NCBI GenBank assembly: GCA_958295955.1
Contig: OY282420.1
Span: forward strand, 276,236 to 340,235
DNA: 64,000 nucleotides
Direction of reading: 5' to 3'
DNA from: an uncultured Bryobacterales bacterium
GTDB taxonomy: Bacteria > Acidobacteriota > Terriglobia > Bryobacterales > UBA6623
The notes beneath the pieces are model-generated. The model was given only the letters and a program-made list of their open reading frames with translations, had not been told where the DNA came from and made no database searches. Within the stretch, counting starts at the first letter, position 1; each line of letters begins with the position of its first letter. The position numbers and the translations under genes were made by a program. Positions 1-8,217 of the stretch are shown here, in pieces.

Positions 1-1
1 C

Positions 2-712
2 GACTGGAACGTCACCGCCCGCATGGGGCGCCCGTTCGTGAAACGCTACGTGGAAGAGCGCGAGTTGACGGTCTGGTTGATGGTCGATCTCTCGGCATCG
101 GGCTCGTTCGGCAGCCGCGCCCAGCTCAAGAACGAAGTCGCCGCCGAATTGTGCGCCCTGCTGGCGTTTTCGGCGATCAAGAACAACGACAAGGTCGGCC
201 TGGTTGTTTTCACCGACCGCGTCGAGTTGTTCGTCGCCCCCAATAAAGGGCGCTCGCACGTCCTGCGGCTGATTCGCGACCTGCTGAACTTTCGTCCGCA
301 AGGCCGCGGCACGGACATCGTCGAGGCGCTGGACTACCTGGGCCGGATTACGCACAAAAAGGGCGTCGTCTTTCTCGTCTCCGACTTCCTTGCGCCGGAC
401 TACCGCAAGCCGCTGGGCATCGTTGCCCGGCGCCACGATCTGATCGCGGTTTCAATCGCCGACCCGCGCGAGGCGGCGCTGCCCGACGTGGGACTGATCG
501 AATTGGAAGACGCGGAGACGGGCAGGCGCGTACTCGTGGACACTTCCAGCCGAAAAATTCGCAACCGCTATGCGGAAGCCGCCGCGCGGCGGCAAAACGA
601 CCTGCGCGAGCTTTTCCGCTCGATGAGCATCGATCAGGTCGCAGTGGAAACCGGAGAGGACTATGTCCGCGATCTGATGCTGCTGTTCCGCAAACGGGAG
701 CGGCGGCGATGA
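2..712 (+). CDS. DUF58 domain protein, 5' end cut by window edge
   Basis: The reading frame is open from the first bases of the window, so the gene starts upstream; an internal ATG at 23 is not the start. The visible start DWNVTARMGRPFVKRYVEER is the typical DUF58 core that precedes a von Willebrand A-like fold. A MIDAS-type D-x-S-x-S (DLSAS) follows about 30 residues in, with GRGTD and VSDF further on, so metal binding looks intact. DUF58 proteins usually sit beside MoxR AAA+ ATPases and BatA/BatD membrane proteins and are thought to help mature or activate periplasmic or membrane complexes. The stop overlaps the next start (ATGA at 709-712), which implies translational coupling to the BatD-like gene. 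Confidence 0.88.
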   Translation, partial: DWNVTARMGRPFVKRYVEERELTVWLMVDLSASGSFGSRAQLKNEVAAELCALLAFSAIKNNDKVGLVVFTDRVELFVAPNKGRSHVLRLIRDLLNFRPQGRGTDIVEALDYLGRITHKKGVVFLVSDFLAPDYRKPLGIVARRHDLIAVSIADPREAALPDVGLIELEDAETGRRVLVDTSSRKIRNRYAEAAARRQNDLRELFRSMSIDQVAVETGEDYVRDLMLLFRKRERRR

Positions 713-1713
713 GCGCCGTCGGACCGCGCGGCCGGCGGGCATGCCGTCCGCTCGCGGCGGCGGCGCTCGCGAGCTGTCTGCTCAATTGCTCGACCGCAGA
801 CCGCGAACCCGTCGCCGGCATCGAACAGGTCCATGAAGCGGACGGCGCAACGCTCACGCTGACGCTCGACCGCCGTGCGCTGTCGACCGCTGACAGCCTG
901 CTCTTGACGCTGGAAGTGGAAGCAGCGGAATCCGACCGGGTTGCATTCCCGAATCCGGCGGCGGGCTTCGGCGAATTCGAGTCGGCGAGCGACGCGTCCG
1001 CGCCGGCCCGGTTGGGCGCTGACGGCCGCGTGACCCGCGGCCACCGCTACGAGCTCGAGCCGTTCCTGCCGGGGGAATTCGAGATCCCCGCCCTGACCGT
1101 CGTGCTGAACGGCTCGACGGAAATCGAGACGGACCCCGTGAAGGTCACGGTGAACAGCGTGCTCGACGACCCCGAGAACGCCGAATTGCGCGATATCGGC
1201 GGCCCGGTTGACGTTCCGGCGCCCTGGTGGTGGTGGGTCTTGGGCGGATCGGCCGTGGCCGCCGCCGTTGCGGGATATCTCCTGTGGAGAAAGCGCAAGC
1301 GCGAAGCAGCGGCGCCTCCGCCGCCTCCGCCGCATGAAACCGCGCTTGCGGCTCTGCGCGCCCTGCTGGCCGAAGACCTGCCTGCAAAAGGCATTTTCAA
1401 GCCGTTTTACAGGCGGCTTTCAGGGCTTTTACGGCGCTATATGGAAGACCGGTTCGGCTTGCGCGCGCCCGAGCAGACGACCGAGGAATTTCTTGAAGCG
1501 ATGCGCGATTCGTACGCCATCGAGCGGGCGCACAAAGATCTGCTGAAGGAATTTCTCCGCCACGCCGATATGGTGAAATTCGCAGAATTGACGCCGGGAC
1601 CGGCGGATGCGGAACGCGCGGCCGACTCGGCCCGCCGCTTTATCGAGCAGACGATTGCGGAGACCGACCCACTACAGGCAACGGCGGCAGCCCGAGTCGA
1701 GAAGCAGGCGTGA
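709..1713 (+). CDS. BatD/DUF4381-like single-pass membrane protein
   Basis: This 334-aa protein has an N-terminal export signal (residues about 12-28, ending near a Cys). An Ig-like extracytoplasmic region (about 45-165) is rich in beta-strand patterns of the BatD type. One membrane span (about 173-193, WWWWVLGG...YLLWRKRKR) is followed by a proline run and a helical cytoplasmic tail containing a DUF4381-like stretch (LSGLLRRYMEDRFGL). It overlaps the upstream DUF58 gene by 4 bp. Together they look like the end of a moxR-DUF58-BatD operon. The family is assigned from architecture and context rather than from strong motifs, and the exact role is unknown. Confidence 0.6.
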   Translation: MSAVGPRGRRACRPLAAAALASCLLNCSTADREPVAGIEQVHEADGATLTLTLDRRALSTADSLLLTLEVEAAESDRVAFPNPAAGFGEFESASDASAPARLGADGRVTRGHRYELEPFLPGEFEIPALTVVLNGSTEIETDPVKVTVNSVLDDPENAELRDIGGPVDVPAPWWWWVLGGSAVAAAVAGYLLWRKRKREAAAPPPPPPHETALAALRALLAEDLPAKGIFKPFYRRLSGLLRRYMEDRFGLRAPEQTTEEFLEAMRDSYAIERAHKDLLKEFLRHADMVKFAELTPGPADAERAADSARRFIEQTIAETDPLQATAAARVEKQA

Positions 1714-1767
1714 GCGGAAGACGATGCGCGTGGTCCGCTGCCGACGGCGGCGCGGAGCAAGCGCCGG

Positions 1768-2073
1768 CTACTCGCGGCGTTGACGATCCTGCAAAACAGC
1801 CTGCATCCAGGCAACTTCGCCCGTGAGCAGCTTCTTGACGTCGTCGATGTTCCTGGTGAGGTCCTGCTTGACGTCGTCGATCTTCTGGTTGAGGTCCTGC
1901 TTGACGCCGCCGATGTTCTTGGCAATGGCGTCGTGGGCAGCGGCGTTCTCCGACCGAATCCACTCCAGTCGGACGACCAGCCATACAAGAGCCAACAACA
2001 CGCCAACGTCGGCAGCGTTCACGCCGTCCAGGAGCTGAGTCAATATGCTCACTGCAAGATAATCTTGGCACAT
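1768..2073 (-). CDS. small membrane protein with hendecad coiled coil
   Basis: This 101-aa protein has one hydrophobic segment (about residues 20-36, ADVGVLLALVWLVVRLEW). The charged helix that follows repeats every 11 residues: IGGVKQDLNQK, IDDVKQDLTRN, IDDVKKLLTGE. An 11-residue period is the mark of a right-handed or straight coiled coil. The start at 2073 is chosen because the longer frame back to 2178 adds a Cys/Ser-rich stretch unlike a real N-terminus. It is convergent with the BatD-like gene and divergent from the DUF4864 gene. No function is recognised; short membrane-anchored coiled coils of this kind can act as scaffolds or as phage/toxin accessory proteins. Confidence 0.5.
   Translation of the reverse strand: MCQDYLAVSILTQLLDGVNAADVGVLLALVWLVVRLEWIRSENAAAHDAIAKNIGGVKQDLNQKIDDVKQDLTRNIDDVKKLLTGEVAWMQAVLQDRQRRE
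1834..1932. repeat. 33-bp tandem repeat inside coiled-coil gene
   Basis: The block cttgacgtcgtcgat starts at 1834 and again at 1867, and a variant (cttgacgccgccgat) starts at 1900, giving an exact 33-bp period over three units. The repeat encodes the 11-residue units of the minus-strand coiled-coil protein. It is coding and is not a CRISPR array, because there are no distinct spacers. Confidence 0.75.
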
Positions 2074-2166
2074 TGGAGTGATCTCGGTACAGCCCGCCGC
2101 GCCGGCCGCGGAGATATCCGTTGCCGACGATGCCGTAGAACAAGGGACGCACGAGGACATGAGAAC

Positions 2167-2718
2167 ATGAACAAGCAAGTCAGTCTTTTCTTACGGGTAT
2201 GTTGCGCGTGGCATGCAGCGGCCGCCGCGGCGCTGCTGTTTGCGGCTGAGCATCCCACCGAACCGAGCGCGGAGCTCGCGCCGGAAGAAGTCGTGGCCGC
2301 GCAACTCCACGCGCTGCGGCAGAACGACCCCGCGAACCGCGACGCCGGCATCCGCATCGCCTTTCGCTTTGCCTCGCCCGGCAACCGGCAGGTAACCGGC
2401 CCCATCGAGCGTTTCATCGCGCTCGTCAGGAATCCGCTGTACGCGCCGATGCTTAACCACCGGGCGGCGCGGTTCGGCGAGATGACGGTCGCCGGCGGCG
2501 CAGCGCGGCAGAAGGTGACCTTGACGGCCCGCAACGGCGCGCCGGCGAGCTATGTGTTCATCCTGGCGCGGCAAGACGGCGCGCCGTGCAGCGGCTGCTG
2601 GATGACCGATGCGGTCATCCGCTCGGAAAACCACCTCCCCGCCCCACTTATCGCCATGCGCGCCGCGCCGGGACCCGCCGGCATCAGTCTTTGCGGGGCC
2701 AGGGTTCCCGCGCCGTAA
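2167..2718 (+). CDS. exported DUF4864 family protein
   Basis: This 183-aa protein has an N-terminal signal peptide (residues 1 to about 26, hydrophobic AAAAAALLFAA). The body has the DUF4864 pattern: VVAAQLHALRQNDP, then GIRIAFRFASPGNR and GPIERF, with LYAPML further on. The family is usually periplasmic and of unknown function. The ATG at 2167 is preferred because the open frame upstream to 1780 runs through the opposite-strand coiled-coil gene and does not look like protein. The 3' end overlaps the tail of the convergent CRTAC1 gene by 35 bp. The last ~25 residues are low complexity and may not be conserved. Confidence 0.7.
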   Translation: MNKQVSLFLRVCCAWHAAAAAALLFAAEHPTEPSAELAPEEVVAAQLHALRQNDPANRDAGIRIAFRFASPGNRQVTGPIERFIALVRNPLYAPMLNHRAARFGEMTVAGGAARQKVTLTARNGAPASYVFILARQDGAPCSGCWMTDAVIRSENHLPAPLIAMRAAPGPAGISLCGARVPAP

Positions 2719-4456
2719 TTCCCTTCCCTTCCTCGATGCGAACCAGCGCATTGGCGGGCACGGCGGCGAGCTTCTCGACACGACCGCTCGGCCAGCGGAC
2801 CTCCAGCGCCGCCGCATCCGCTTCTCCCAAGCCGAAATGGAGGCGGCTGTCGTTCACCGAGTGGAAGCTCGACTGGCTGAGCACGGCTTGCGCCTGCCTG
2901 CGGTTGCCGTACTTGGCGAGTACGGTGGCCCCGACCGCGCTGCGGTTCGATGCGCTGCCCGTAAGCTTGACCTTGATCCAGTTGGCCTTGCCCTCCGGAC
3001 CGCCCTGCAAATCGTTTCTTAGCAGCGAAGGGGGCGCGTTGAGATTGACAATCAGGATGTCGAGATCGCCGTCGTTGTCGAAGTCGCCGAACGCACAGCC
3101 CCGGCTGGACTTGAGATCGCCGACGGCAGGGCCGGCCTGCTCGAAGAGCTGCTCGAACCTGCCGTTGCCGAGATTGCGGAAAACGACCCGCGGCGTGGCC
3201 GCGGGGTAGCGCTCGAACTCCTTGGCAAGCTGCGGGTACACGCTTCCGGTCACGAAAAAGATGTCGGGAAGCCCGTCGTTGTCCAGATCGACGATTCCGG
3301 CGCCCCAACCGACATAGCGGGTCTCGACCGCAAGGCCCGAGCGCAGCGTGGCGTCCTCGAAGTATCCCGAGCCGTCGTTCGCGTACAGGATGTTGGTGTC
3401 GTCGAAAAAGTGCGTCTTGAACAGGTCGAGGCTGCCGTCGAGGTTATAATCCCCCACGCCCAGGCCCATGCCGGCCTGCTCGGCGCCGTCTTCGTTCACC
3501 GCGCAGCCGCGCTCCAGCGCTTCCTCCGTGAACTTGCCGTTGCCGTTGTTACGGTACAGCAGGCTGGGGCTCGAATCGCAGGCGACATATATGTCCTGCC
3601 AGCCGTCGCCGTCGAAATCGGCGGCGACCGCCGTCAACGCGTAACTGTCCGCGGCGGCGGCAATGCCGGCCTCGCGGCTCACGTCGGTGAAAGTCCCGTC
3701 GCCGTTGTTGCGGTACAGCATATGCCGGCCGCGCCGCAGCCCGCGCGGGCCGCAAACCACCGGGACGCCCTGCCACACGCAGATCGACGATTCACCGGGC
3801 TTGGGCACGGACTCGAAATCGAATTGCAGATAATTCGCGACGAACAGGTCGAGGTTGCCGTCCCGGTCGTAGTCGAGGAACGTACACCCGGACCCCCAGC
3901 GCGTTCCCTGCCCGCCGAGGCCGGCCCGTTCGGTGACATCGGTGAAGGTTCCGTCGCCGTTGTTGCGGTACAGGACGTTCTCGCCCCAATAGGTGACGAA
4001 GAGGTCTTCGTACCCGCTGTTGTTGTAGTCCCCGGCGCAAACCGCCGAAGCCCAGCCCCGGCGGACCAGCCCGGCTTGCGTGGTGACGTCGGTGAAGGTT
4101 CCGTCGCGGTTGTTTTTGTACAGCCGGTTCGTCGCGGAGGAAGGGGCGCCCTCGAGCGTGCGGCCGTTGAGCACGAAGATGTCCAGCCAGCCGTCGTTGT
4201 CGTAATCGATGAACGCGGCGCCGCAGCCGATCGTTTCCAGAATGTACAGCGGGTTGTCGGGCGAGCCGTAAACGACGGGCGCGGTGAGGCCGGCCGCGGC
4301 CGCGACATCGGTGAAACGAGCATGAAACGGAAGACCCGAGGGCTTCGCGCGGGATTGCGCCGAGACGCCTCGAGAGGCGACGCCCTGCGCCGGCAGGTCG
4401 GCGGCCGACAGGGCGAGCATGCTCAACAGCCGCCGACGCGACATCGGCCTGCGCAT
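2684..4456 (-). CDS. CRTAC1 family exported protein (FG-GAP + UnbV/ASPIC)
   Basis: This 590-aa protein starts with a twin-arginine-like leader (MSRRRLLSMLALSA). Repeated FG-GAP/VCBS calcium-binding loops of the form D-x-D-x-D-G follow (for example [67 protein letters not shown]), which should form a beta-propeller. The C-terminal ~90 residues are a UnbV/ASPIC domain (SAVGATVLAKYG ... VRWPSGRVEKL). Such proteins are secreted or surface exposed and common in Acidobacteriota and Planctomycetes. The start at 4456 is chosen over the open frame to 4822 because the leader begins there. It is divergent from the TonB receptor and shares its 308-bp upstream region. A second CRTAC1 protein is at 12.4 kb. 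Confidence 0.88.
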   Translation of the reverse strand: MRRPMSRRRLLSMLALSAADLPAQGVASRGVSAQSRAKPSGLPFHARFTDVAAAAGLTAPVVYGSPDNPLYILETIGCGAAFIDYDNDGWLDIFVLNGRTLEGAPSSATNRLYKNNRDGTFTDVTTQAGLVRRGWASAVCAGDYNNSGYEDLFVTYWGENVLYRNNGDGTFTDVTERAGLGGQGTRWGSGCTFLDYDRDGNLDLFVANYLQFDFESVPKPGESSICVWQGVPVVCGPRGLRRGRHMLYRNNGDGTFTDVSREAGIAAAADSYALTAVAADFDGDGWQDIYVACDSSPSLLYRNNGNGKFTEEALERGCAVNEDGAEQAGMGLGVGDYNLDGSLDLFKTHFFDDTNILYANDGSGYFEDATLRSGLAVETRYVGWGAGIVDLDNDGLPDIFFVTGSVYPQLAKEFERYPAATPRVVFRNLGNGRFEQLFEQAGPAVGDLKSSRGCAFGDFDNDGDLDILIVNLNAPPSLLRNDLQGGPEGKANWIKVKLTGSASNRSAVGATVLAKYGNRRQAQAVLSQSSFHSVNDSRLHFGLGEADAAALEVRWPSGRVEKLAAVPANALVRIEEGKGITAREPWPRKD

Positions 4457-4605
4457 GAATCCAATGTAGCAACGCGCGCCGGGAGTTTGCCGCGCACTTC
4501 GCTTTTTGTCGAAAATTGTAAAAAATAATCGAAAATCGATATTCGCTACTTGATTTTCGGAGAGTCGGCGCATAAAGATAGAGCCGTGTATAGTTTTGCG
4601 GAACG

Positions 4606-4764
4606 CTCCTGGGGCTTTACCCGCCCCGGAGGCTTCAAGCGGCAGCCGTGCAGTTCTGCCGCGCCCACGGCGATTCCACCGGTTTCGCCGAACATTCCCG
4701 GCGCGTGCGGGAAGGGTCCCTTGGCCCCGCAACCCTCGGCAGCAGAGTCTGCTAGGAGAAAACC
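4606..4764 (+). promoter_or_regulatory. structured 5' leader of the TonB receptor, candidate cis-regulatory RNA
   Basis: The 308 bases between the divergent CRTAC1 and receptor genes hold no gene, but the receptor-proximal part folds into a row of stems. These are CTCCTGGGG (4606-4614) with CCCCGGAGG (4624-4632), GCGGCAG (4639-4645) with CTGCCGC (4656-4662), GGCGA (4669-4673) with TCGCC (4685-4689), GCGGG (4707-4711) with CCCCGC (4725-4730), and AGCAG (4741-4745) with CTGCT (4749-4753). The last stem abuts the Shine-Dalgarno AGGAGA (4754-4759), 5 nt before the ATG. A TATAGT hexamer at 4589-4594 could be the -10. No known riboswitch class could be assigned by eye. Confidence 0.5.
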
Positions 4765-7700
4765 ATGAAATTACGCTACATCTCTCTCGCGGCTTCCCTC
4801 GCGGCGTTGCTCGTTTGCGCAAACGCCGGCTGGGCGCAGGTTTCCGGCCGCCTGTCCGGCACGGTCACCGACCAAAGCGGGCAGGTCATCGTGGCCGCCG
4901 AGGTCACCGTGACCAACACCGGAACATCCGAACAGCGGATGGTCCAATCGAACGAAGCCGGGAACTTCGTCTTTGCGGCGCTGCCCCCGAGCACGTACTC
5001 GCTCCACATCCGCTCGGAAGGATTTTCGGCCTACCAGCAAACGGGCATCATCATCAGCGCGGATCAGGCGCTGGCGCTGGGCGGCATCCCGATGTCCATC
5101 GGGGCGGTCACCGAGACCGTCACCGTCGAAGCGGAGGGCGCCACCGTCGAAACGGACACCAGCGGCGTCAACGCCCTGCTTACCAGCAACCAAATGGACG
5201 GCCTGATGCAGCGCGGGCGGGACATCGTCGCGCTTCTGACCGTGCTTCCCGGCGTCGCGCAGGTCGCCAACAGCGACGCCCTGGGCGGCAACTGGGGCTC
5301 GCGCACGCCCAACTTCTCAGGAGCAAGAAACGGTTGGAACAACTTCATGCTCGACGGCATGCCCGGCAACGACATTGACGATACGACCACGTTCCACGTT
5401 TCGGTCAGCATGGACGCCATTCAGGAAGTGAGCGTCAAATCGACCGCGTATCAGGCCGAGTACGGCCGCACGCCCGGAGGCCAGGTGAATATCATCTCCA
5501 AGTCGGGAACGAACCAATTTCACGGCTCGGGGTATTGGTTCAAGCGCAACGAGGTACTGAACGCCAACTCGTTCGACAACAACCGCTTCGGCAGCGCCAA
5601 GCCGCCCTACCGCTTCGACACCTTCGGCGGCGTGCTGGGCGGCCCGATCAAGAAGGACAAGGCGTTCTTCTTCGTCAGCCGCGAGGACTGGAGAATCTCG
5701 AAGCCGAGCCGGCGGCATCGCGCAACCGTCCCCACCGCAATCGAGAGGCGGGGCGACTTTTCACAATCCGTAGAACAGAACGGGACGTTGATCCCCGTCA
5801 TGGACCACATGACCGGAGAGCAGTTCGCGAACAACATGATTCCGCAGACGCGCATCCATCCGGCGGGGCAAGGGATTCTGAACTTCATGCCCGACCCGAC
5901 CGATCAGGGCCTTTTCTCCTCGCAAGGAATCAACTACACCGAGCTCTCTCCGTCCCAGCATCCGAAGGGCCAATGGCAGTTCAAATTCGATTACGTCCCG
6001 ACACCCAACGACCGCATCACGTTCCGGCCTCGGTTTTGGAGCGCGGACATCCAGGCGCAGCGGGAATCGGTCGCGTTCAATGCCTTCAACGACAGCATCT
6101 TCAAGCAGCGGCACCACTACAACTACCTCAACAAGAACCTGCAGGGCATCTACAACAAGACTCTGTCGCCGACCCTGGTGAACGAGTTCCGCCTGGGGTT
6201 GGGCTTGAGCCGCGAATCGGGCGCGCTGAACGACAACTTTCAACTGGAAAACCTGCGCAAGGACAACTATCCGGGTCTGAGCGATCTGGGCCAACTGTTC
6301 CCTTCGGCGAATCCGCTGAATCTGGTTCCGCGCATGAGATTCGGCGGGGTTCCGAACGGCCCGAATGTGGACTACGACCGGCGCACGCCGATCGCCGCCC
6401 ACGACGAACGGGTTGTCCTGTCGAACAACGTCAGTTGGTTCAAGGGAGATCACACGGTCAAAGTCGGCTTCTACTGGGAGTTGAACCACGCCAGCGAGGG
6501 GCCGCGCTCCAGCGATCCCAGCCACATGGGCTTCTACGACTTCAGGCGCAGCAATCTCAACCCATTCGACTCGAACCACCCCTTCGCCAATGCGATACTC
6601 GGCAATTTCTATTCCTATTCGGAATCGAGCGGGCAAACCGAGGGGTTGGCCAGTTCGTACACGGTCGAGTGGTTCGCCCAGGACACCTGGAAAGTCACTC
6701 CCAAGCTCACCTTGGATATCGGCATACGCTTCTCGTCCTTCACGCCGTGGAGGCTCCGTGAGAACGAGGGCTCCGCGTTCGCCGCCAGCCGTTTCGATCC
6801 CTCCCGCGCGGTGTCGCTCTACCGCCCGCATATAGACGAGAACGGGAATCGCGTGGCGATCGACCCACACACGGGGAATCTCTTCCCGACGCCTCAAATC
6901 GGGGCGACGATACCCGGTCAGGGCGAGCGGCTCAATGGATTGATCATCGGCGACGGCGCCAAGGACTACATCCACGGCTACCGCAACCGTCCGGCGATCC
7001 AGCCGCAGCCGCGTCTGGGCTTCGCCTACGACCCGTTCGGCAAGGGCAAGACGGCGATCCGCGGTTCCTTCGCCGTGCAATCGCAGGCGATCTTCGGTGC
7101 GCAAGGCTCGATGTGGACGGTGACAACCTCGCCGCCGATTCTCGAGTCCCCGACGATTTACTTCGGCGATATGCGCACCTTCCTGGACGCGGGGCAAGTC
7201 CTTTTCCCGCCCAGCGTTCAGGGTTTCGATCCCGAGTTCAATCCCCCGTTGATCTACCAGTGGAACTTCGGCATCCAGCAGGATATCGGTTCGGGAACGG
7301 TGCTCGACGTCAGCTACGTGGGCAACAAGGGAACGCGCCTCTATCAGGACAAGGACATCAACCTGCTGCCGCCCGGAATCCGCTTCGGGGGAGCGAGCCA
7401 GGACCAGACTACCGGCCGGCCCCTTCCCGACGTGTTCCTGCGCCCCTACATCGGGTACCAGGGCATCAACTGGCAGGAGAACACCGGTTATTCCAATTAC
7501 CACGCCTTGCAGGTGAGCATGAACCGGCGGTACACTTCCCAGTTCCAATACGGCATCGCCTACACGTGGTCGAAAGCCATGGGGCTGGGAGGCCACGACC
7601 GCGACAACTTGCCCGTGTACCGCGACGTGAGAGGGTATCTCTACGGCAAGACACCGTTCGACCAGACTCACATGTTCGTGGCGAATTACATGTGGAGCAT

Positions 7701-8217
7701 GCCCAACGCCCAGATCTTCGCCAACAATCCCGCGGCCAAGGCCGTCTTCCATAACTGGGAGGTGGCCGGCATCGTGACCATGGCCAGCGGCTTTCCCCGC
7801 GGCTTCTCGTTCAGTTACACTGACGGCGTGGACCGCTGGGGCGGCGGCGATCCGCCGCGAGTGAACATGGTGGAAAACCCGATCATCGCCAACAAGAGCT
7901 TCGACCGCTGGTTCAACCCCAACTCCGCGGCTGCTCCGGGATTCGGGGACTTCGGCAACGCTCCCCGCGACGTTTTCCGCGGTCCCGGCATCAACAGTTG
8001 GGATTTCACCATATACAAGAACTTCCCGGTCACGGAAAATTCGAGGTTCCAATTCCGCTGGGAGTTCTACAACATGTTCAACCACACGCAGTTTGACGGC
8101 GTGGACTCCGGCGCCCGTTTCGATCCCTCGGGGGCGCAGATCAACAACAACTTCGGCCGCGTGACATCCGCCCGGGGGCCGCGTATCATGCAAGCATCGA
8201 TACGGTTCGAGTTTTGA
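4765..8217 (+). CDS. TonB-dependent receptor with carboxypeptidase-regulatory-like domain
   Basis: This 1150-aa outer-membrane protein has a signal peptide (1 to about 25, cleaved after NAGWAQ) and a carboxypeptidase-regulatory-like beta-sandwich (about 26-110, GRLSGTVTDQSGQVIVAAEV). A plug domain (about 120-250, including GARNGWNNFMLDGMPGND) is followed by a long barrel ending in the aromatic residue F (ASIRFEF), as outer-membrane proteins do. This is the Oar-like receptor type abundant in Acidobacteriota. It would take up or bind a large substrate using TonB energy; the ligand cannot be told from sequence. The Shine-Dalgarno AGGAGA lies 5 nt upstream. The stop overlaps a TTG start of the following TPR gene, so it heads a five-gene operon. 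Confidence 0.95.
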   Translation: MKLRYISLAASLAALLVCANAGWAQVSGRLSGTVTDQSGQVIVAAEVTVTNTGTSEQRMVQSNEAGNFVFAALPPSTYSLHIRSEGFSAYQQTGIIISADQALALGGIPMSIGAVTETVTVEAEGATVETDTSGVNALLTSNQMDGLMQRGRDIVALLTVLPGVAQVANSDALGGNWGSRTPNFSGARNGWNNFMLDGMPGNDIDDTTTFHVSVSMDAIQEVSVKSTAYQAEYGRTPGGQVNIISKSGTNQFHGSGYWFKRNEVLNANSFDNNRFGSAKPPYRFDTFGGVLGGPIKKDKAFFFVSREDWRISKPSRRHRATVPTAIERRGDFSQSVEQNGTLIPVMDHMTGEQFANNMIPQTRIHPAGQGILNFMPDPTDQGLFSSQGINYTELSPSQHPKGQWQFKFDYVPTPNDRITFRPRFWSADIQAQRESVAFNAFNDSIFKQRHHYNYLNKNLQGIYNKTLSPTLVNEFRLGLGLSRESGALNDNFQLENLRKDNYPGLSDLGQLFPSANPLNLVPRMRFGGVPNGPNVDYDRRTPIAAHDERVVLSNNVSWFKGDHTVKVGFYWELNHASEGPRSSDPSHMGFYDFRRSNLNPFDSNHPFANAILGNFYSYSESSGQTEGLASSYTVEWFAQDTWKVTPKLTLDIGIRFSSFTPWRLRENEGSAFAASRFDPSRAVSLYRPHIDENGNRVAIDPHTGNLFPTPQIGATIPGQGERLNGLIIGDGAKDYIHGYRNRPAIQPQPRLGFAYDPFGKGKTAIRGSFAVQSQAIFGAQGSMWTVTTSPPILESPTIYFGDMRTFLDAGQVLFPPSVQGFDPEFNPPLIYQWNFGIQQDIGSGTVLDVSYVGNKGTRLYQDKDINLLPPGIRFGGASQDQTTGRPLPDVFLRPYIGYQGINWQENTGYSNYHALQVSMNRRYTSQFQYGIAYTWSKAMGLGGHDRDNLPVYRDVRGYLYGKTPFDQTHMFVANYMWSMPNAQIFANNPAAKAVFHNWEVAGIVTMASGFPRGFSFSYTDGVDRWGGGDPPRVNMVENPIIANKSFDRWFNPNSAAAPGFGDFGNAPRDVFRGPGINSWDFTIYKNFPVTENSRFQFRWEFYNMFNHTQFDGVDSGARFDPSGAQINNNFGRVTSARGPRIMQASIRFEF

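Noticed and set aside
1834..1932. CRISPR-like short repeats
   Set aside because: The units are contiguous, coding and have no spacers; they encode an 11-residue coiled-coil repeat.
4600..4764. Cobalamin riboswitch before the TonB receptor
   Set aside because: Some short motifs look alike but the core order is wrong and the GGTG...CC box is not found. Listed only as an unassigned structured leader.
4457..4822. Upstream extension of the CRTAC1 gene on the minus strand
   Set aside because: The Tat-like leader begins at 4456; the open frame beyond it crosses the receptor leader and has no protein-like pattern.
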